NCBI RefSeq assembly: GCF_003122485.1
Contig: NZ_JRFU01000014.1
Coordinates: 1-54,187 of the forward strand
Length of the DNA: 54,187 nt
Reading direction: 5' to 3'
Source of the DNA: Eubacterium ramulus
Lineage (GTDB): Bacteria > Bacillota > Clostridia > Lachnospirales > Lachnospiraceae
The translations under genes were made by a program, and so were the position numbers. The notes beneath the pieces are model-generated. The model did no database searches and was not told where the DNA came from. It saw nothing but the letters and a program-made list of their open reading frames with translations. Within the stretch, counting starts at the first letter, position 1; each line of letters opens with the position of its first letter. This document shows positions 1 to 9,055 of the stretch, in pieces.

Positions 1-433
1 TCCAAAGATCTTATTTGATCTGTTAGAGAAAGATTTTCTTCCAATCGTATGCCCAATCGGTCTGGATGATGATTATCAAACTTATAATATTAATGCAGAT
101 GATGCGGCATGTGCGATTGCAACAGCAGTTCATGCGGAAAAACTTGCATTTTTAACAGACATCGAAGGTGTTTACCGTGATCCGAAAGATCCGTCTACAC
201 TGATTTCTGAACTGACAGTTTCTGAAGCAAAAGACCTGCTTGACAGCGGTTATGTCGTTGGCGGTATGCTTCCGAAATTAAATAACTGCATCCATGCAGT
301 AGAAAACGGTGTTTCCAGAGTTCATATCTTAGACGGACGTATGGCTCACTGCCTGTTACTGGAAATTTTCACAAACAAAGGAATCGGTACAGCGATCCTT
401 GGAGATGAGGAGGCAAGATTTGACCATGAATAA
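1..433 (+). CDS. argB: Acetylglutamate kinase, C-terminal part (5' end outside window)
   Basis: This is the C-terminal 143 residues of N-acetylglutamate kinase, which phosphorylates N-acetylglutamate in the second step of arginine synthesis in the cytoplasm. The reading frame is open from base 2 and ends at TAA 431-433. Family hallmarks are the stretch [12 protein letters not shown], the nucleotide-binding segment [11 protein letters not shown], and the GGMLPK motif near the C-terminus. The last 8 bases overlap argD, which implies translational coupling. The start, promoter and any arginine regulation lie upstream of the window. The identification is secure; only the length cannot be judged. 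Confidence 0.95.
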   Translation, partial: PKILFDLLEKDFLPIVCPIGLDDDYQTYNINADDAACAIATAVHAEKLAFLTDIEGVYRDPKDPSTLISELTVSEAKDLLDSGYVVGGMLPKLNNCIHAVENGVSRVHILDGRMAHCLLLEIFTNKGIGTAILGDEEARFDHE

Positions 434-1619
434 ACAGAATTATATTGACCATGCAGAGCAGGCGCTGCTTCATACTTACAATCGTTTCCCGGTTGTTTTA
501 GATCACGGCGAGGGCGTTTATCTGTATGATACAGACAATAAACAGTATCTTGATTTTGCGGCTGGTATCGCCGTTTGCGCCTTTGGATATGGCAAAAAAG
601 AGTACAATGATGCTCTGAAAAATCAGGTAGATAAATTATTACATACTTCTAATTTATATTATAATGTACCAACCATGGAAGCAGCTGAAAAAGCACTGGC
701 TGCCGCAGATATGGATCGTATTTTCTTTACCAACAGTGGTACAGAGGCTATCGAGGGTGCATTAAAAGCAGCAAAAAAATATGCTTATACCAGAGATGGA
801 CATGCAGGTCACGAAGTGATCGCAATGCAGCATTCTTTCCACGGAAGAAGTCTTGGTGCGTTATCTGTTACCGGAACAAAACATTATCAGGAGCCGTTTG
901 AGCCGCTGATCCCGGGTATTCGTTTTGCAGAGTATAACAATCTGGAGAGCGTAAAAGCACAGATCACTGATAAAACATGTGCGATCATTATGGAAACCGT
1001 ACAGGGCGAAGGTGGTATTTATCCGGCTGATCCGGAGTTCTTAAAAGGTGTGCGTGCACTCTGTGATGAGAAAGACATCTTACTCATTCTGGATGAGATC
1101 CAGTGTGGTATGGGACGTACCGGAGCAATGTTTGCATGGCAGAATTATGGTGTAAAGCCGGATATCATGACCGTTGCAAAAGCACTTGGCTGTGGCGTGC
1201 CGGTAGGTGCATTTATGATGACACAGAAAGTGGCAGATAAATCTCTGGCACCTGGTGATCATGGAACCACTTACGGTGGAAACCCGTTCGTAGGAGCTGC
1301 TGTCAGCGCAGTTTTTGATATTTTTGAAAAAGATCAGATCATCAACCATGTACATGAGATCGCACCGTATCTGGAGCAGAAGCTGGATGAACTGGCTGCA
1401 AAATATGACTTTATCACAGACCGCCGTGGTATGGGACTCATGCAGGGACTGGAAATGACTATTCCGGTTGGTCAGGTAGCTGCAAAAGCACTGGAGAAAG
1501 GTCTGATCATCATTACGGCAGGTTCTAACGTAGTTCGTTTTGTTCCACCACTTGTGATTGAAAAAGAGCATGTGGATGAGATGATCGCGAAATTAGATGA
1601 GGTTCTTGCTACATTTTAA
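426..1619 (+). CDS. argD: Acetylornithine aminotransferase
   Basis: This PLP-dependent class III aminotransferase converts N-acetylglutamate semialdehyde and glutamate to N-acetylornithine in arginine synthesis. At 397 residues it has the usual family length. Visible motifs are [14 protein letters not shown] (substrate and phosphate contacts), the [13 protein letters not shown] segment with the PLP-ring Asp, and the PLP lysine in [11 protein letters not shown] chose ATG 426 because GAGGAGG sits about 10 bases upstream; an in-frame TTG at 399 lacks such a site. It overlaps the end of argB by 8 bases, so the two are one operon. A terminator follows at about 1731-1776. Confidence 0.96.
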   Translation: MNKQNYIDHAEQALLHTYNRFPVVLDHGEGVYLYDTDNKQYLDFAAGIAVCAFGYGKKEYNDALKNQVDKLLHTSNLYYNVPTMEAAEKALAAADMDRIFFTNSGTEAIEGALKAAKKYAYTRDGHAGHEVIAMQHSFHGRSLGALSVTGTKHYQEPFEPLIPGIRFAEYNNLESVKAQITDKTCAIIMETVQGEGGIYPADPEFLKGVRALCDEKDILLILDEIQCGMGRTGAMFAWQNYGVKPDIMTVAKALGCGVPVGAFMMTQKVADKSLAPGDHGTTYGGNPFVGAAVSAVFDIFEKDQIINHVHEIAPYLEQKLDELAAKYDFITDRRGMGLMQGLEMTIPVGQVAAKALEKGLIIITAGSNVVRFVPPLVIEKEHVDEMIAKLDEVLATF

Positions 1620-2020
1620 GCAAATGCAGAGTGCAGTGATTCTGAGAAGAATATGACAGCTTACGCTGACCAGAATCATGCACCAAGTCTTACATATGTC
1701 CAATTTGAATCGTTTGACTTGAAAAATCAGGCAGACAGTTGTGTTTTTCTTTTGGAAAGCATGACTGTCTGTTTTTACGCGTGCATAAGCGGATACGTGC
1801 TCTCAACGGAAAGGAAAAGTTCTCAAGTATAAAAAATCTATTTCGTGACATGATAGTAGATACATGCATAAAAATATATCAGACGTAAATGAAAAAACTA
1901 TATCAATAACGCGCTTTGATTATTTCTAACGATTCGTTTGATATAGCGATTGGCGTATTGCCAGAATGCGCAGAATATTTATGCAAATATATCATGTAAA
2001 GTAAAAAGGAAGCGGGACTT
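1620..2020. other. Intergenic region between argD and the DMT transporter
   Basis: This 401-base gap holds the argD terminator (1731-1776). Further on there is a 9-base inverted repeat, CTATATCAA at 1898-1906 and TTGATATAG at 1938-1946, which could be an operator or hairpin for the transporter downstream. The remainder is AT-rich and shows no open frame of note. I see no tRNA and no riboswitch that I recognise. Confidence 0.6.
1731..1776 (+). terminator. Intrinsic terminator after argD
   Basis: CAGACAGT (1732-1739) pairs with ACTGTCTG (1764-1771) and is followed at once by TTTTT. The loop is long, about 24 bases, so the hairpin is less ideal than most, but the repeat is perfect and well placed after the arg operon. 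Confidence 0.65.
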
Positions 2021-2458
2021 ATGGTGGGAATTTTAATTGCGATTTTATCCGGAATGTTAATGAGTGTTCAAGGTGTATTTAATACCGATGTAACAAAGCA
2101 GAGCAGTCTATGGGTGGCAAACAGTTGGGTACAGTTTACCGCGCTGGCAGTCTGCCTGGCGGCGTGGGGCATTTCAGATCGAAGCTCCTTTGCAGCACTC
2201 TGGAAAGTACAACCGAAATATGTGCTGGTGGGCGGTGTGATCGGTGCGTTTATCACACTGACGGTTGTAAAAAGTATGAATACTCTTGGTCCGGCGCAGG
2301 CAGTACTGTTTATCGTGGTTGCTCAGATGATTACAGCGTACGTCATTGAACTGCTTGGGTGGTTTGGGACGGAGAAAGCAGACTGGTCGATGCAGAAACT
2401 GATTGGAATGGCAATTGCAATCACAGGCGTAGTTATATTTCAGTGGGAGCGGAAGTAG
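2021..2458 (+). CDS. Small DMT-family transporter (YdcZ/DUF606-like)
   Basis: A 145-residue integral membrane protein with about four or five predicted membrane helices: residues 1-20, about 35-52, 69-88, 92-113 and 122-140. The opening MVGILIAILSGMLMSVQGVFN and the closing GMAIAITGVVIF resemble the half-size DMT proteins of the YdcZ/DUF606 family, which may act as dimers. The substrate is unknown. A good ribosome site (AAAGGAAG) precedes ATG 2021. It stands alone between arginine and com genes with no obvious functional partner. A small multidrug-resistance type protein is a less likely alternative. Confidence 0.75.
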   Translation: MVGILIAILSGMLMSVQGVFNTDVTKQSSLWVANSWVQFTALAVCLAAWGISDRSSFAALWKVQPKYVLVGGVIGAFITLTVVKSMNTLGPAQAVLFIVVAQMITAYVIELLGWFGTEKADWSMQKLIGMAIAITGVVIFQWERK

Positions 2459-2568
2459 TAAAACTGGTGTACGAATTCGAAATAGATAAGTACGCTTTGC
2501 TAACGCGAAAAACTTTTGCCTTACTGTTTAGAAATTATTAAGAATTTTTTAGATAACAAAAACAAGGC

Positions 2569-2596
2569 TTGTAATATTTGTAATATTTGATAAAAT
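2569..2596 (+). promoter_or_regulatory. Possible promoter of the com locus
   Basis: TTGTAA (2569-2574), a 16-base spacer and TAAAAT (2591-2596) lie about 58 bases before the comEA start. The spacer contains a short tandem duplication of GTAATATTT. The match is moderate, so this is a suggestion only. Confidence 0.4.
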
Positions 2597-2653
2597 TGTT
2601 ACAGGTATTTGAGGGAACCTTCTTTGCCGACAGGTAAAGGAGTGAATTTTATA

Positions 2654-3274
2654 TTGAAACGATGGTTAAGGATGATTGTGAGCATCGGTATGATCTGCAT
2701 GCTGACCGCATGTGGGGCAAATCCGGATCAGTTTCTGGATAATGGTGCCGAGGATGCTTACGAACTGTCTGTTACGGAACAAACGTCGAAAGAACAGGCT
2801 TCCGCTGATTCCGTCAATGAAGCGGAACCCGTGTCAGAGTCTTTGTACGTTTATGTGTGCGGCGCGGTGGCAACACCGGGTGTCTATGAAGTGTCTGTTG
2901 ACAGTCGAATTTATGAAGCCGTGGAGCAGGCGGGTGGCATGCTGGATACAGCGAAAACAGAAGCTGTAAATCTTGCGGAACCGCTGACGGACGGGCAGAT
3001 GATCCGGATTCCCTTTCAGGGAGAGGAGACTGTCACACAGGAAGACGCTGCCACACAAAACAGTGGTATCCGATCCGACGGGAAAGTGAATATTAATACA
3101 GCATCCGCGGAAGAACTGATGACATTAAAGGGCATTGGACAGACCAGAGCAGAACAGATCATCGCTTACAGAGAAAAACATGGTGCCTTTGCTTCGATTG
3201 AAGGAATTATGGAAGTGGATGGCATCAAACAGGGAACATTTGATAAGTTAAAAGATAATATTACAGTGCAATGA
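2654..3274 (+). CDS. comEA: ComEA-type DNA-binding lipoprotein
   Basis: A DNA-binding receptor of the type that captures DNA at the cell surface in natural competence. The N-terminus is a lipoprotein signal (hydrophobic stretch ending LTAC, so the mature protein starts at Cys), followed by an acidic, Ser/Glu-rich linker. An SLBB domain starts at LYVYVCGAVATPGVY, and a C-terminal double helix-hairpin-helix carries NINTASAEELMTLKGIG. I placed the start at TTG 2654 because AAAGGAG (about 2637-2643) lies at proper spacing, giving 206 residues; a TTG at 2609 would add 15 residues before the signal peptide. B. subtilis ComEA is membrane-anchored by a helix rather than by lipidation. The matching channel gene comEC lies downstream. 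Confidence 0.85.
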   Translation: MKRWLRMIVSIGMICMLTACGANPDQFLDNGAEDAYELSVTEQTSKEQASADSVNEAEPVSESLYVYVCGAVATPGVYEVSVDSRIYEAVEQAGGMLDTAKTEAVNLAEPLTDGQMIRIPFQGEETVTQEDAATQNSGIRSDGKVNINTASAEELMTLKGIGQTRAEQIIAYREKHGAFASIEGIMEVDGIKQGTFDKLKDNITVQ

Positions 3275-3283
3275 GGTGACAAA

Positions 3284-3988
3284 ATGGCAAGGAAAGTGCT
3301 GGTTGTAGATGATGAAAAATTAATCGTGAAAGGAATCCGGTTCAGTCTGGAACAGGATGGTATGGAAGTGGATTGTGCCTATGATGGCGAGGAAGCGTTG
3401 GAAATGGCGCATGCTAACCGTTATGATATCATTCTATTGGATGTTATGCTGCCGAAGCTGGATGGATTTCAGGTGTGCCAGCAGATTCGTGAATTTTCTT
3501 CCGTTCCGATCGTAATGCTGACCGCAAAAGGCGATGATATGGACAAAATTCTGGGACTGGAATACGGTGCAGACGATTACATAACGAAACCGTTTAACAT
3601 TCTGGAAGTAAAAGCCCGCTTAAAAGCGATTATGCGTCGTACCGCGAAGAAGGAAGTAGATACGAATCCGAATGTCATTGTGGACGGAGACGTCAGACTG
3701 GATTGCGAGAGCAGACGGTTATTTATCAGCGGACGTGAGATCAAGCTGACTGCAAAAGAGTTTGATCTGATGGAACTGATGGTAAAGACACCGGAGAAAG
3801 TATACAGCAGAGAAAAACTTCTGAACCTTGTATGGGGATATCAGAACCCGAATCAGGGAGATTTTCGTACCGTAGACGTACATGTACGTCGTTTGCGTGA
3901 AAAAGTGGAGACCAATCCAAGTGAGCCGAAATACGTTCACACCAAATGGGGCGTCGGCTATTATTATCATTCTGATCAGCAGAGGTAA
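3284..3988 (+). CDS. OmpR/PhoB-family response regulator
   Basis: A cytoplasmic transcription factor of 234 residues controlled by phosphorylation. The receiver domain (residues 1-120) has the acidic pair D9/D10, phospho-acceptor D53 in LLDVMLPK, the Thr of MLTAKG and the Lys of ITKPF. The winged-helix DNA-binding domain (about 135-232) ends with the typical FRTVDVHVRRLREKV and GVGYYY segments. Its stop codon overlaps the start of the kinase by one base (TAATG), so the two are partners. It starts 9 bases after comEA. The regulated genes cannot be read from sequence; the neighbouring com and GerMN genes are candidates. Confidence 0.95.
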   Translation: MARKVLVVDDEKLIVKGIRFSLEQDGMEVDCAYDGEEALEMAHANRYDIILLDVMLPKLDGFQVCQQIREFSSVPIVMLTAKGDDMDKILGLEYGADDYITKPFNILEVKARLKAIMRRTAKKEVDTNPNVIVDGDVRLDCESRRLFISGREIKLTAKEFDLMELMVKTPEKVYSREKLLNLVWGYQNPNQGDFRTVDVHVRRLREKVETNPSEPKYVHTKWGVGYYYHSDQQR

Positions 3989-5418
3989 TGGCATTGAAAA
4001 CAGTGATCTCATATTTTAAAAGTCTGAAATTTCGAATTTTTCTATTATTGATCGTATTTGGCATCGCCCCCGGCTTTTCGCTGCGGGCGGGCATTTTATC
4101 TGCCTACGAATCCCGGGCTGTGGAAACCCGCACGGTAGATATTACCAGTCAGGCAAAACTGCTGGCAACACAAATCGTGGCAAATAATTATCTGGAAAAT
4201 ACTTCCTCACAGAATATTACGACGCAGTTAGAACAGCTTTCTACCATTTATGATGGAAGGGTGATGCTGATTGATCAGGCGTTTCACATTGTAAAAGATA
4301 CATATGCGCTGGATGAGCAGAAAACGATTCTTTCCGAAGAAGTCATGCAGGCATATCAGGGAGAAACCGTCCAGAAATACGATTCTGATAACCGTTATAT
4401 CGAAATGACACTGCCGATCAACGATGAATCCGGCAAAAATGTCATTGGTGTGATGCTGGTCAGCGTGTCTACCGACAGTATTGTTGCAACGCTGCAGATT
4501 TTAAAACAGTACGCACTGATGCTTCAATTTTTGGCAGGCGTGGCAGTAGTGATCGTTGCCTTTGCTGTATCCGGAGCGTTGGTAAAACCGTTTAAGCGTT
4601 TAACGAAATCCATTACAGATGTCCAGGATGGTTATGAGGCAGACTTTATCAGTGTCCATTCTTATTCTGAAACTGATACAATATCGAATGCCTGTGATGA
4701 AATGCTCCGCCGTCTTCAGACGCTGGATGAAAGCCGTCAGGAATTTGTATCAAATGTGTCTCATGAGTTGAAGACACCGCTGACTTCCATGAAAGTACTG
4801 GCAGATTCCCTGATCGGTCAGGAGGATACGCCGGTGGAACTTTACCGGGAGTTTATGTCCGATATCGGTGCGGAAATTGACCGTGAGAACAAGATCATCA
4901 ACGATCTGCTGTCTCTGGTAAAAATGGATAAAGCGGCAGGAAATATCAATATCGAAAGTGTAAACATCAATGAACTTCTGGAACGTATTATGAAGCGGCT
5001 GAAACCGATCGCACAGCGGCAGAATGTAGAGCTGGTAATGGAAAGTTTCCGCCCGGTTGTGGCAGAAGTAGATGAGATGAAGCTGACACTTGCACTGTCA
5101 AACCTCATTGAAAATGGTATCAAATACAACAATGCAGAAGGATGGGTACACGTGACTTTGAACGCAGATCATCAGAATTTCTTTGTAACAGTAGAAGATA
5201 ACGGCATTGGTATTCCAAAAGAGGCACAGACACGTATTTTTGAGCGTTTTTACCGCGTGGATAAATCACATTCCAGAGAAATCGGCGGAACCGGTCTGGG
5301 ACTTGCCATTGCACGAAATGCGATCATTATGCATCGTGGCGCCATTAAGGTTCACAGTCTGGAGGGCGAAGGTACGACATTTACGGTTCGTATTCCGCTC
5401 ACCTATATTGCAGGGTAA
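3988..5418 (+). CDS. Sensor histidine kinase
   Basis: Membrane-bound kinase of 476 residues and partner of the preceding regulator. One membrane helix lies at about residues 15-37, then an extracytoplasmic sensor of about 135 residues, a second helix at about 176-197, and a HAMP region. The HisKA motif is FVSNVSHELKTPLT with phospho-acceptor H259. The ATPase domain has an N-box (LSNLIENGIKYN), G1 (VEDNGIGIP), an F-box (IFERFYRVD) and G2 (GGTGLGLAI). The layout matches PhoR/WalK-like kinases, but no PAS domain is evident. The signal is unknown. It is the third gene of the com locus. Confidence 0.95.
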   Translation: MALKTVISYFKSLKFRIFLLLIVFGIAPGFSLRAGILSAYESRAVETRTVDITSQAKLLATQIVANNYLENTSSQNITTQLEQLSTIYDGRVMLIDQAFHIVKDTYALDEQKTILSEEVMQAYQGETVQKYDSDNRYIEMTLPINDESGKNVIGVMLVSVSTDSIVATLQILKQYALMLQFLAGVAVVIVAFAVSGALVKPFKRLTKSITDVQDGYEADFISVHSYSETDTISNACDEMLRRLQTLDESRQEFVSNVSHELKTPLTSMKVLADSLIGQEDTPVELYREFMSDIGAEIDRENKIINDLLSLVKMDKAAGNINIESVNINELLERIMKRLKPIAQRQNVELVMESFRPVVAEVDEMKLTLALSNLIENGIKYNNAEGWVHVTLNADHQNFFVTVEDNGIGIPKEAQTRIFERFYRVDKSHSREIGGTGLGLAIARNAIIMHRGAIKVHSLEGEGTTFTVRIPLTYIAG

Positions 5419-5435
5419 CCGGTAAGGGGGATTCC

Positions 5436-6422
5436 ATGAGAAAATTAATACGTTTTGGTATTTTACTGTTTGTTCTGATCTCCATGGGCAGTATGCTGAC
5501 CGCCTGTAAAAAAGAAAAAGCGGAAAGCAGCGGCTATTCCATGTATTATCTGAACAAACAGCGAACAAAAATTGTAAACAAACCATATGATCCTTCTGCT
5601 ACAGATACGGAAGGACTGATTGAAGAATTTATCACACAGATGTCGGAAAAGACCGACGATGTGGATTATCAGCAGATTTTATCGGACAAAGTGGAAATTG
5701 AACGTTATGAATATACCGATCATCAGCTTTATCTGTATTTTAACAAAGAATATGGCAAGATTGCGCCGCTGGAGGAGGTTTTATGCCGGGGCGCGATTGT
5801 GCATAATATGATGCAGATTGAAGGCGTCGAAGGCGTTTCCATGTATGTGGATAACCTGCCTTTGAAGGATGCGAACGGCGTAGAGGTTGGCATTCTGACC
5901 AATGATTCCTTTGTGGAAAATCCGGGAGAGAAGATCAACAACATTCAGGAAGCGAACCTGACCTTGTATTTTGCTTCGGAGAATGGTGACGGACTGGTAC
6001 GTGAGACGCAGCATGTTTATTACTCCAGCAATACTTCTATTGAAAAACTGGTAATGGAGCAGCTGTTAGACGGACCGCGTTCTTCCAATGCGCAGGCAGC
6101 GATTCCGTTCGGAACAAATCTGGTCAGCGTATCCGTTATGGATGGTGTGTGTCTGGTGAATCTGGATGAAGGATTCTTAGCTCAAAATTTTGAGATTCGG
6201 GAAGATGTAATCATTTATTCGATCGTTGATTCACTGACGGAACTGGATACGGTAAAGACCGTCCAGATCGCAGTCAACGGAAAAACAAACCTGACTTATC
6301 GGGATAAGATGTCCCTGAAAGAATATTATAAACGCAATCTGGATCTTGTGACGGAAGAAGGCGACGATGTGGAGATCGTACAGAAACAGGAGAAGGAGGG
6401 ATTGCTTGATTCTGGCGAATAG
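5436..6422 (+). CDS. GerMN-domain lipoprotein
   Basis: A 328-residue secreted lipoprotein. The signal peptide ends with the lipobox LTAC at residues 21-24, so the mature protein is anchored to the outer membrane face. Two GerMN-like repeats follow, at about 40-160 and 170-300; the second contains the typical VMEQLLDGPRSS segment and VLVNLDEGF-like VCLVNLDEGF. GerMN domains occur in spore germination protein GerM and in LpqB-type lipoproteins, which sit next to two-component kinases in actinobacteria, as this gene does. The biochemical role is uncertain. The last 17 bases overlap comEC. Confidence 0.85.
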   Translation: MRKLIRFGILLFVLISMGSMLTACKKEKAESSGYSMYYLNKQRTKIVNKPYDPSATDTEGLIEEFITQMSEKTDDVDYQQILSDKVEIERYEYTDHQLYLYFNKEYGKIAPLEEVLCRGAIVHNMMQIEGVEGVSMYVDNLPLKDANGVEVGILTNDSFVENPGEKINNIQEANLTLYFASENGDGLVRETQHVYYSSNTSIEKLVMEQLLDGPRSSNAQAAIPFGTNLVSVSVMDGVCLVNLDEGFLAQNFEIREDVIIYSIVDSLTELDTVKTVQIAVNGKTNLTYRDKMSLKEYYKRNLDLVTEEGDDVEIVQKQEKEGLLDSGE

Positions 6423-8805
6423 GCATCACATCTGGCTGTTTGCGGCAGCTTATACGGCGGGAATTTTACTTGCCGGGCAAATGCCGCAGCACCAGATACT
6501 TCCTGCCATTTTGATTCTGGCAGGCATTGGTGCAGTGTGTTATCTGCACCCGGCAAAAAAAGAATGCGTGATATTAGCATTGCTTCTTTCAGGTGCTGTG
6601 CTATCCGGGTTTGGATTGACACGGCATCAGGCAATGCAGTACACAAAACGGGTTTCACTGGCAGAACAGCACATGGAAACATCGGTTCGTATCAGTGGAA
6701 TCCTGACACAAAAAGAACAAAAATCTGACAAATATCTATATCAAATCAAACAAACGTATCTGGAGACAGATCAAACGCCCGTGTTTCTGGGCAATATTTT
6801 ATTATATACAACAAAAGACAACTGTTCTATCGGAACAATACTTACCGCTGAAGGAGAACTGGACGTTTTTTTACCTGCAAGGAATGAAGGCAATTTTGAC
6901 TTTGCTGCTTATTATCAGCAAATGAATATTACTTGCCGTTTTTACGCGGATACTGTTACCGTACAAAAGCCTTCGCGTTTTTCAATACGGGAAGTTCTGT
7001 ATCAGTTACAACAAAAAATTATGCAAACATATACTACAGAGTTAAATGAGCGTGATGCCGGCATTTTATCGACGCTGGTAGCGGGAAGTAATGCACAGCT
7101 GGATGCGCAGACAAAGGAAAGCTATCGAAAAGCCGGGATTTCGCATATTCTGGCAGTTTCAGGATTACATATATCGGTATTTGGATTTAGTGTGTACCGT
7201 TTTCTCCGCCGCTGTCGGCGTTCTTACCCCTGTGCAGCGCTGCTTAGCAGTCTCTGTGTGATTGACTTTGCCATGATGAGTGGTTTTGGTGTGTCCGCGC
7301 AGCGGGCAGTCATCATGTATCTATGTATCATGGGCGCAGAAATACTTGGGCGAAAATACGATGCTTCCCATGGACTGGCGCTGGCTGCTTGTATCATTTT
7401 GCTTCGCAATCCCTTTGCAATTTATCAGAGTGGATTTTTATTTTCTTTTACAGCATTACTTGCGATTACGGTATATTCCGGTCTGCGATCGGAGAGAGAA
7501 AAAGCAATACAAACTGCATCAGAGAAGAGAAAAAATCATATAAAAGGTCGTGTTGGGACATGGTTTCAGGACTTTTGGAAACGATTGCGACTGAATCTGT
7601 TTTTGCAATTATGGCTGATGCCATTGACGGCATGGTTTTATTATGAAATTCCGGTGTATGCACTGTTTTTAAACCTTCTGGTGATCCCGTTATGTGGCTG
7701 GCTGCTTGGCTTTGGAGTACTTGGCGCAGTTGTCGGTATGAAATTACCGGTTTGTTCCAAGTGGATTCTGATTCTCTGCCACTGGATTTTAAATATTTAC
7801 GAAACCGGGATTGATCTGACGGACAGGCTCCCGGGACATTTGTGGATTACAGGACAACCGTCTATGAAATTACTGATCTTATATTATGGAATCTTTGGTG
7901 GATATGTGATCGTATATCATTTTGGGAAAAAGTGGAATCTTTATTCTAAAATAAGATCTGTTTTTGCCGGAATATGTGTTGCATGTTTTGCCTTGTGCCT
8001 GTTGGTGCCGCCCAAAGATCTGTCTGGAATATATTTTCTGGATGTGGGGCAGGGCGACGGCATTATGATTTCTGATGGAAAGCAGAAACATATTTTTATT
8101 GATGGTGGAAGCACCAGTGAAAGTGCTGTGGGAACGTATCGCGTCTTGCCATTTCTAAAATATCACCGTATCCGGCAGATCGATGCATGGATCGTGACAC
8201 ATACAGATGCTGATCACATTTCCGGTTTGACAGAAGCGTTAGAATCCGGCTATCCGATTCGCCGATTATTGCTGGCAAAAGCAGCACCGGCGGATGATGC
8301 ACTGGAACATCTGGTAACGCTGGCAAAAGAAAACGGAACAGAAGTTGTATTTGTTCAGGCAAATACCACTTTGACGATGCAGAATGCCACGATGACCTGT
8401 CTGTATCCAGAGGCAGAAGAAGCAGAAACGGAGAAAAATGCGCTGTCGCAGGTGTGGCGTTATGAATCCGATGGTTTTTCTGTTCTGTTGACAGGGGATC
8501 TTGGCAGTGAACAGGAACAGATTTTGGTGGAACGAAACTTATTGCAACCAGTAACTGTTTTAAAAACAGCACATCATGGTTCTGCTTATTCCAGCAGCGA
8601 AACGTTTCTGGAAGCTATACGACCAGCGGTAGCTGTGATTTCCTGTGGAGAAAAGAACCGATATGGGCATCCGGCATCGGAGACAATCGAACGGTTGGAA
8701 CAGGCAGACACATCCATTGCATATACGATGAAAAGCGGACAGATTTCCGTTGTAAAAGAGCATGGCAAATGGAAGGAAGTGTATTTTATCAAAGATAAAA
8801 GGTAG
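6406..8805 (+). CDS. comEC: ComEC/Rec2 DNA internalization channel
   Basis: A polytopic membrane protein of about 799 residues that carries single-stranded DNA across the membrane during natural transformation. Order of domains: N-terminal helices and DUF4131 region, central competence domain (with GISHILAVSGLHISVFGF), further helices, then a C-terminal metallo-beta-lactamase domain opening DVGQGDGIMI and containing the metal motif THTDADHISG. I placed the start at TTG 6406, five bases after GGAGGG; ATG 6367 has no site and lies deep inside the previous gene. The gene is full length and intact, so uptake capacity may be real, although pilus genes are not in this window. Confidence 0.93.
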   Translation: MILANRHHIWLFAAAYTAGILLAGQMPQHQILPAILILAGIGAVCYLHPAKKECVILALLLSGAVLSGFGLTRHQAMQYTKRVSLAEQHMETSVRISGILTQKEQKSDKYLYQIKQTYLETDQTPVFLGNILLYTTKDNCSIGTILTAEGELDVFLPARNEGNFDFAAYYQQMNITCRFYADTVTVQKPSRFSIREVLYQLQQKIMQTYTTELNERDAGILSTLVAGSNAQLDAQTKESYRKAGISHILAVSGLHISVFGFSVYRFLRRCRRSYPCAALLSSLCVIDFAMMSGFGVSAQRAVIMYLCIMGAEILGRKYDASHGLALAACIILLRNPFAIYQSGFLFSFTALLAITVYSGLRSEREKAIQTASEKRKNHIKGRVGTWFQDFWKRLRLNLFLQLWLMPLTAWFYYEIPVYALFLNLLVIPLCGWLLGFGVLGAVVGMKLPVCSKWILILCHWILNIYETGIDLTDRLPGHLWITGQPSMKLLILYYGIFGGYVIVYHFGKKWNLYSKIRSVFAGICVACFALCLLVPPKDLSGIYFLDVGQGDGIMISDGKQKHIFIDGGSTSESAVGTYRVLPFLKYHRIRQIDAWIVTHTDADHISGLTEALESGYPIRRLLLAKAAPADDALEHLVTLAKENGTEVVFVQANTTLTMQNATMTCLYPEAEEAETEKNALSQVWRYESDGFSVLLTGDLGSEQEQILVERNLLQPVTVLKTAHHGSAYSSSETFLEAIRPAVAVISCGEKNRYGHPASETIERLEQADTSIAYTMKSGQISVVKEHGKWKEVYFIKDKR

Positions 8806-8816
8806 GTATTTTTGTT

Positions 8817-8890
8817 ATAGTTTACGCATCACATGTATTCGGGAAATGATTATTTTTACAAATGTCGCGTGTAAACTATTATGTATTTTT
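8817..8890 (+). terminator. Stem-loop after comEC, possible terminator
   Basis: ATAGTTTAC (8817-8825) is the inverse of GTAAACTAT (8871-8879), with smaller pairings inside (ACAT with ATGT). A T-rich stretch follows (8882-8890). The loop is long, so termination is likely but not certain. Confidence 0.4.
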
Positions 8891-8912
8891 ACATATCCTG
8901 ACAGATATAATA

Positions 8913-8932
8913 ACAGGTGTCTTGACACCTGT
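8913..8932. promoter_or_regulatory. Palindromic operator on the nad promoter, probable NiaR site
   Basis: ACAGGTGTC (8913-8921) and GACACCTGT (8924-8932) form a perfect 9+9 palindrome around TT. It covers the -35 box of the nadB promoter, so a bound protein would block RNA polymerase. From memory, sites of this look are described for the niacin-responsive repressor NiaR (YrxA), which controls nadBCA in firmicutes. The palindrome is seen; the regulator is inferred. No niaR gene lies in this window. Confidence 0.75.
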
Positions 8933-8950
8933 AAACCATGATAGTATAAT
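8922..8950 (+). promoter_or_regulatory. Sigma-A promoter of the nadBCA operon
   Basis: A consensus promoter: TTGACA (8922-8927), 17-base spacer, TATAAT (8945-8950). Transcription should start near 8957 and read a leader of about 110 bases into nadB. Confidence 0.9.
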
Positions 8951-8969
8951 GGCAAAAGCACAAAAAGAA

Positions 8970-9055
8970 TCCGGGCAGTGTATATTAGGTCAGTTTAAAC
9001 GCTTTTTCCCTATAAGCCAAATCGGGAAATCGCATGCTAATATATGCTGCCCGGA
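8970..9055 (+). ncRNA. Structured leader RNA of nadB
   Basis: In the transcribed leader, bases 8970-8988 can pair with 9037-9055 over 19 positions. All are Watson-Crick except two adjacent G-U pairs, and the outer end is a GC-rich CCGGGCAG/CTGCCCGG clamp. The 48-base loop contains a smaller stem TTTCCC (9005-9010) with GGGAAA (9024-9029). The nadB ribosome site (about 9056-9065) begins directly outside the closing base pairs. No T-run follows, so it is not a terminator. It may be a translational control element or a riboswitch-like structure. I do not recognise a known NAD riboswitch class. Confidence 0.55.

Noticed and set aside
1898-1946. Riboswitch before the DMT transporter
   Set aside because: Only a nine-base inverted repeat is seen, with no recognisable conserved core such as those of guanidine or preQ1 elements.
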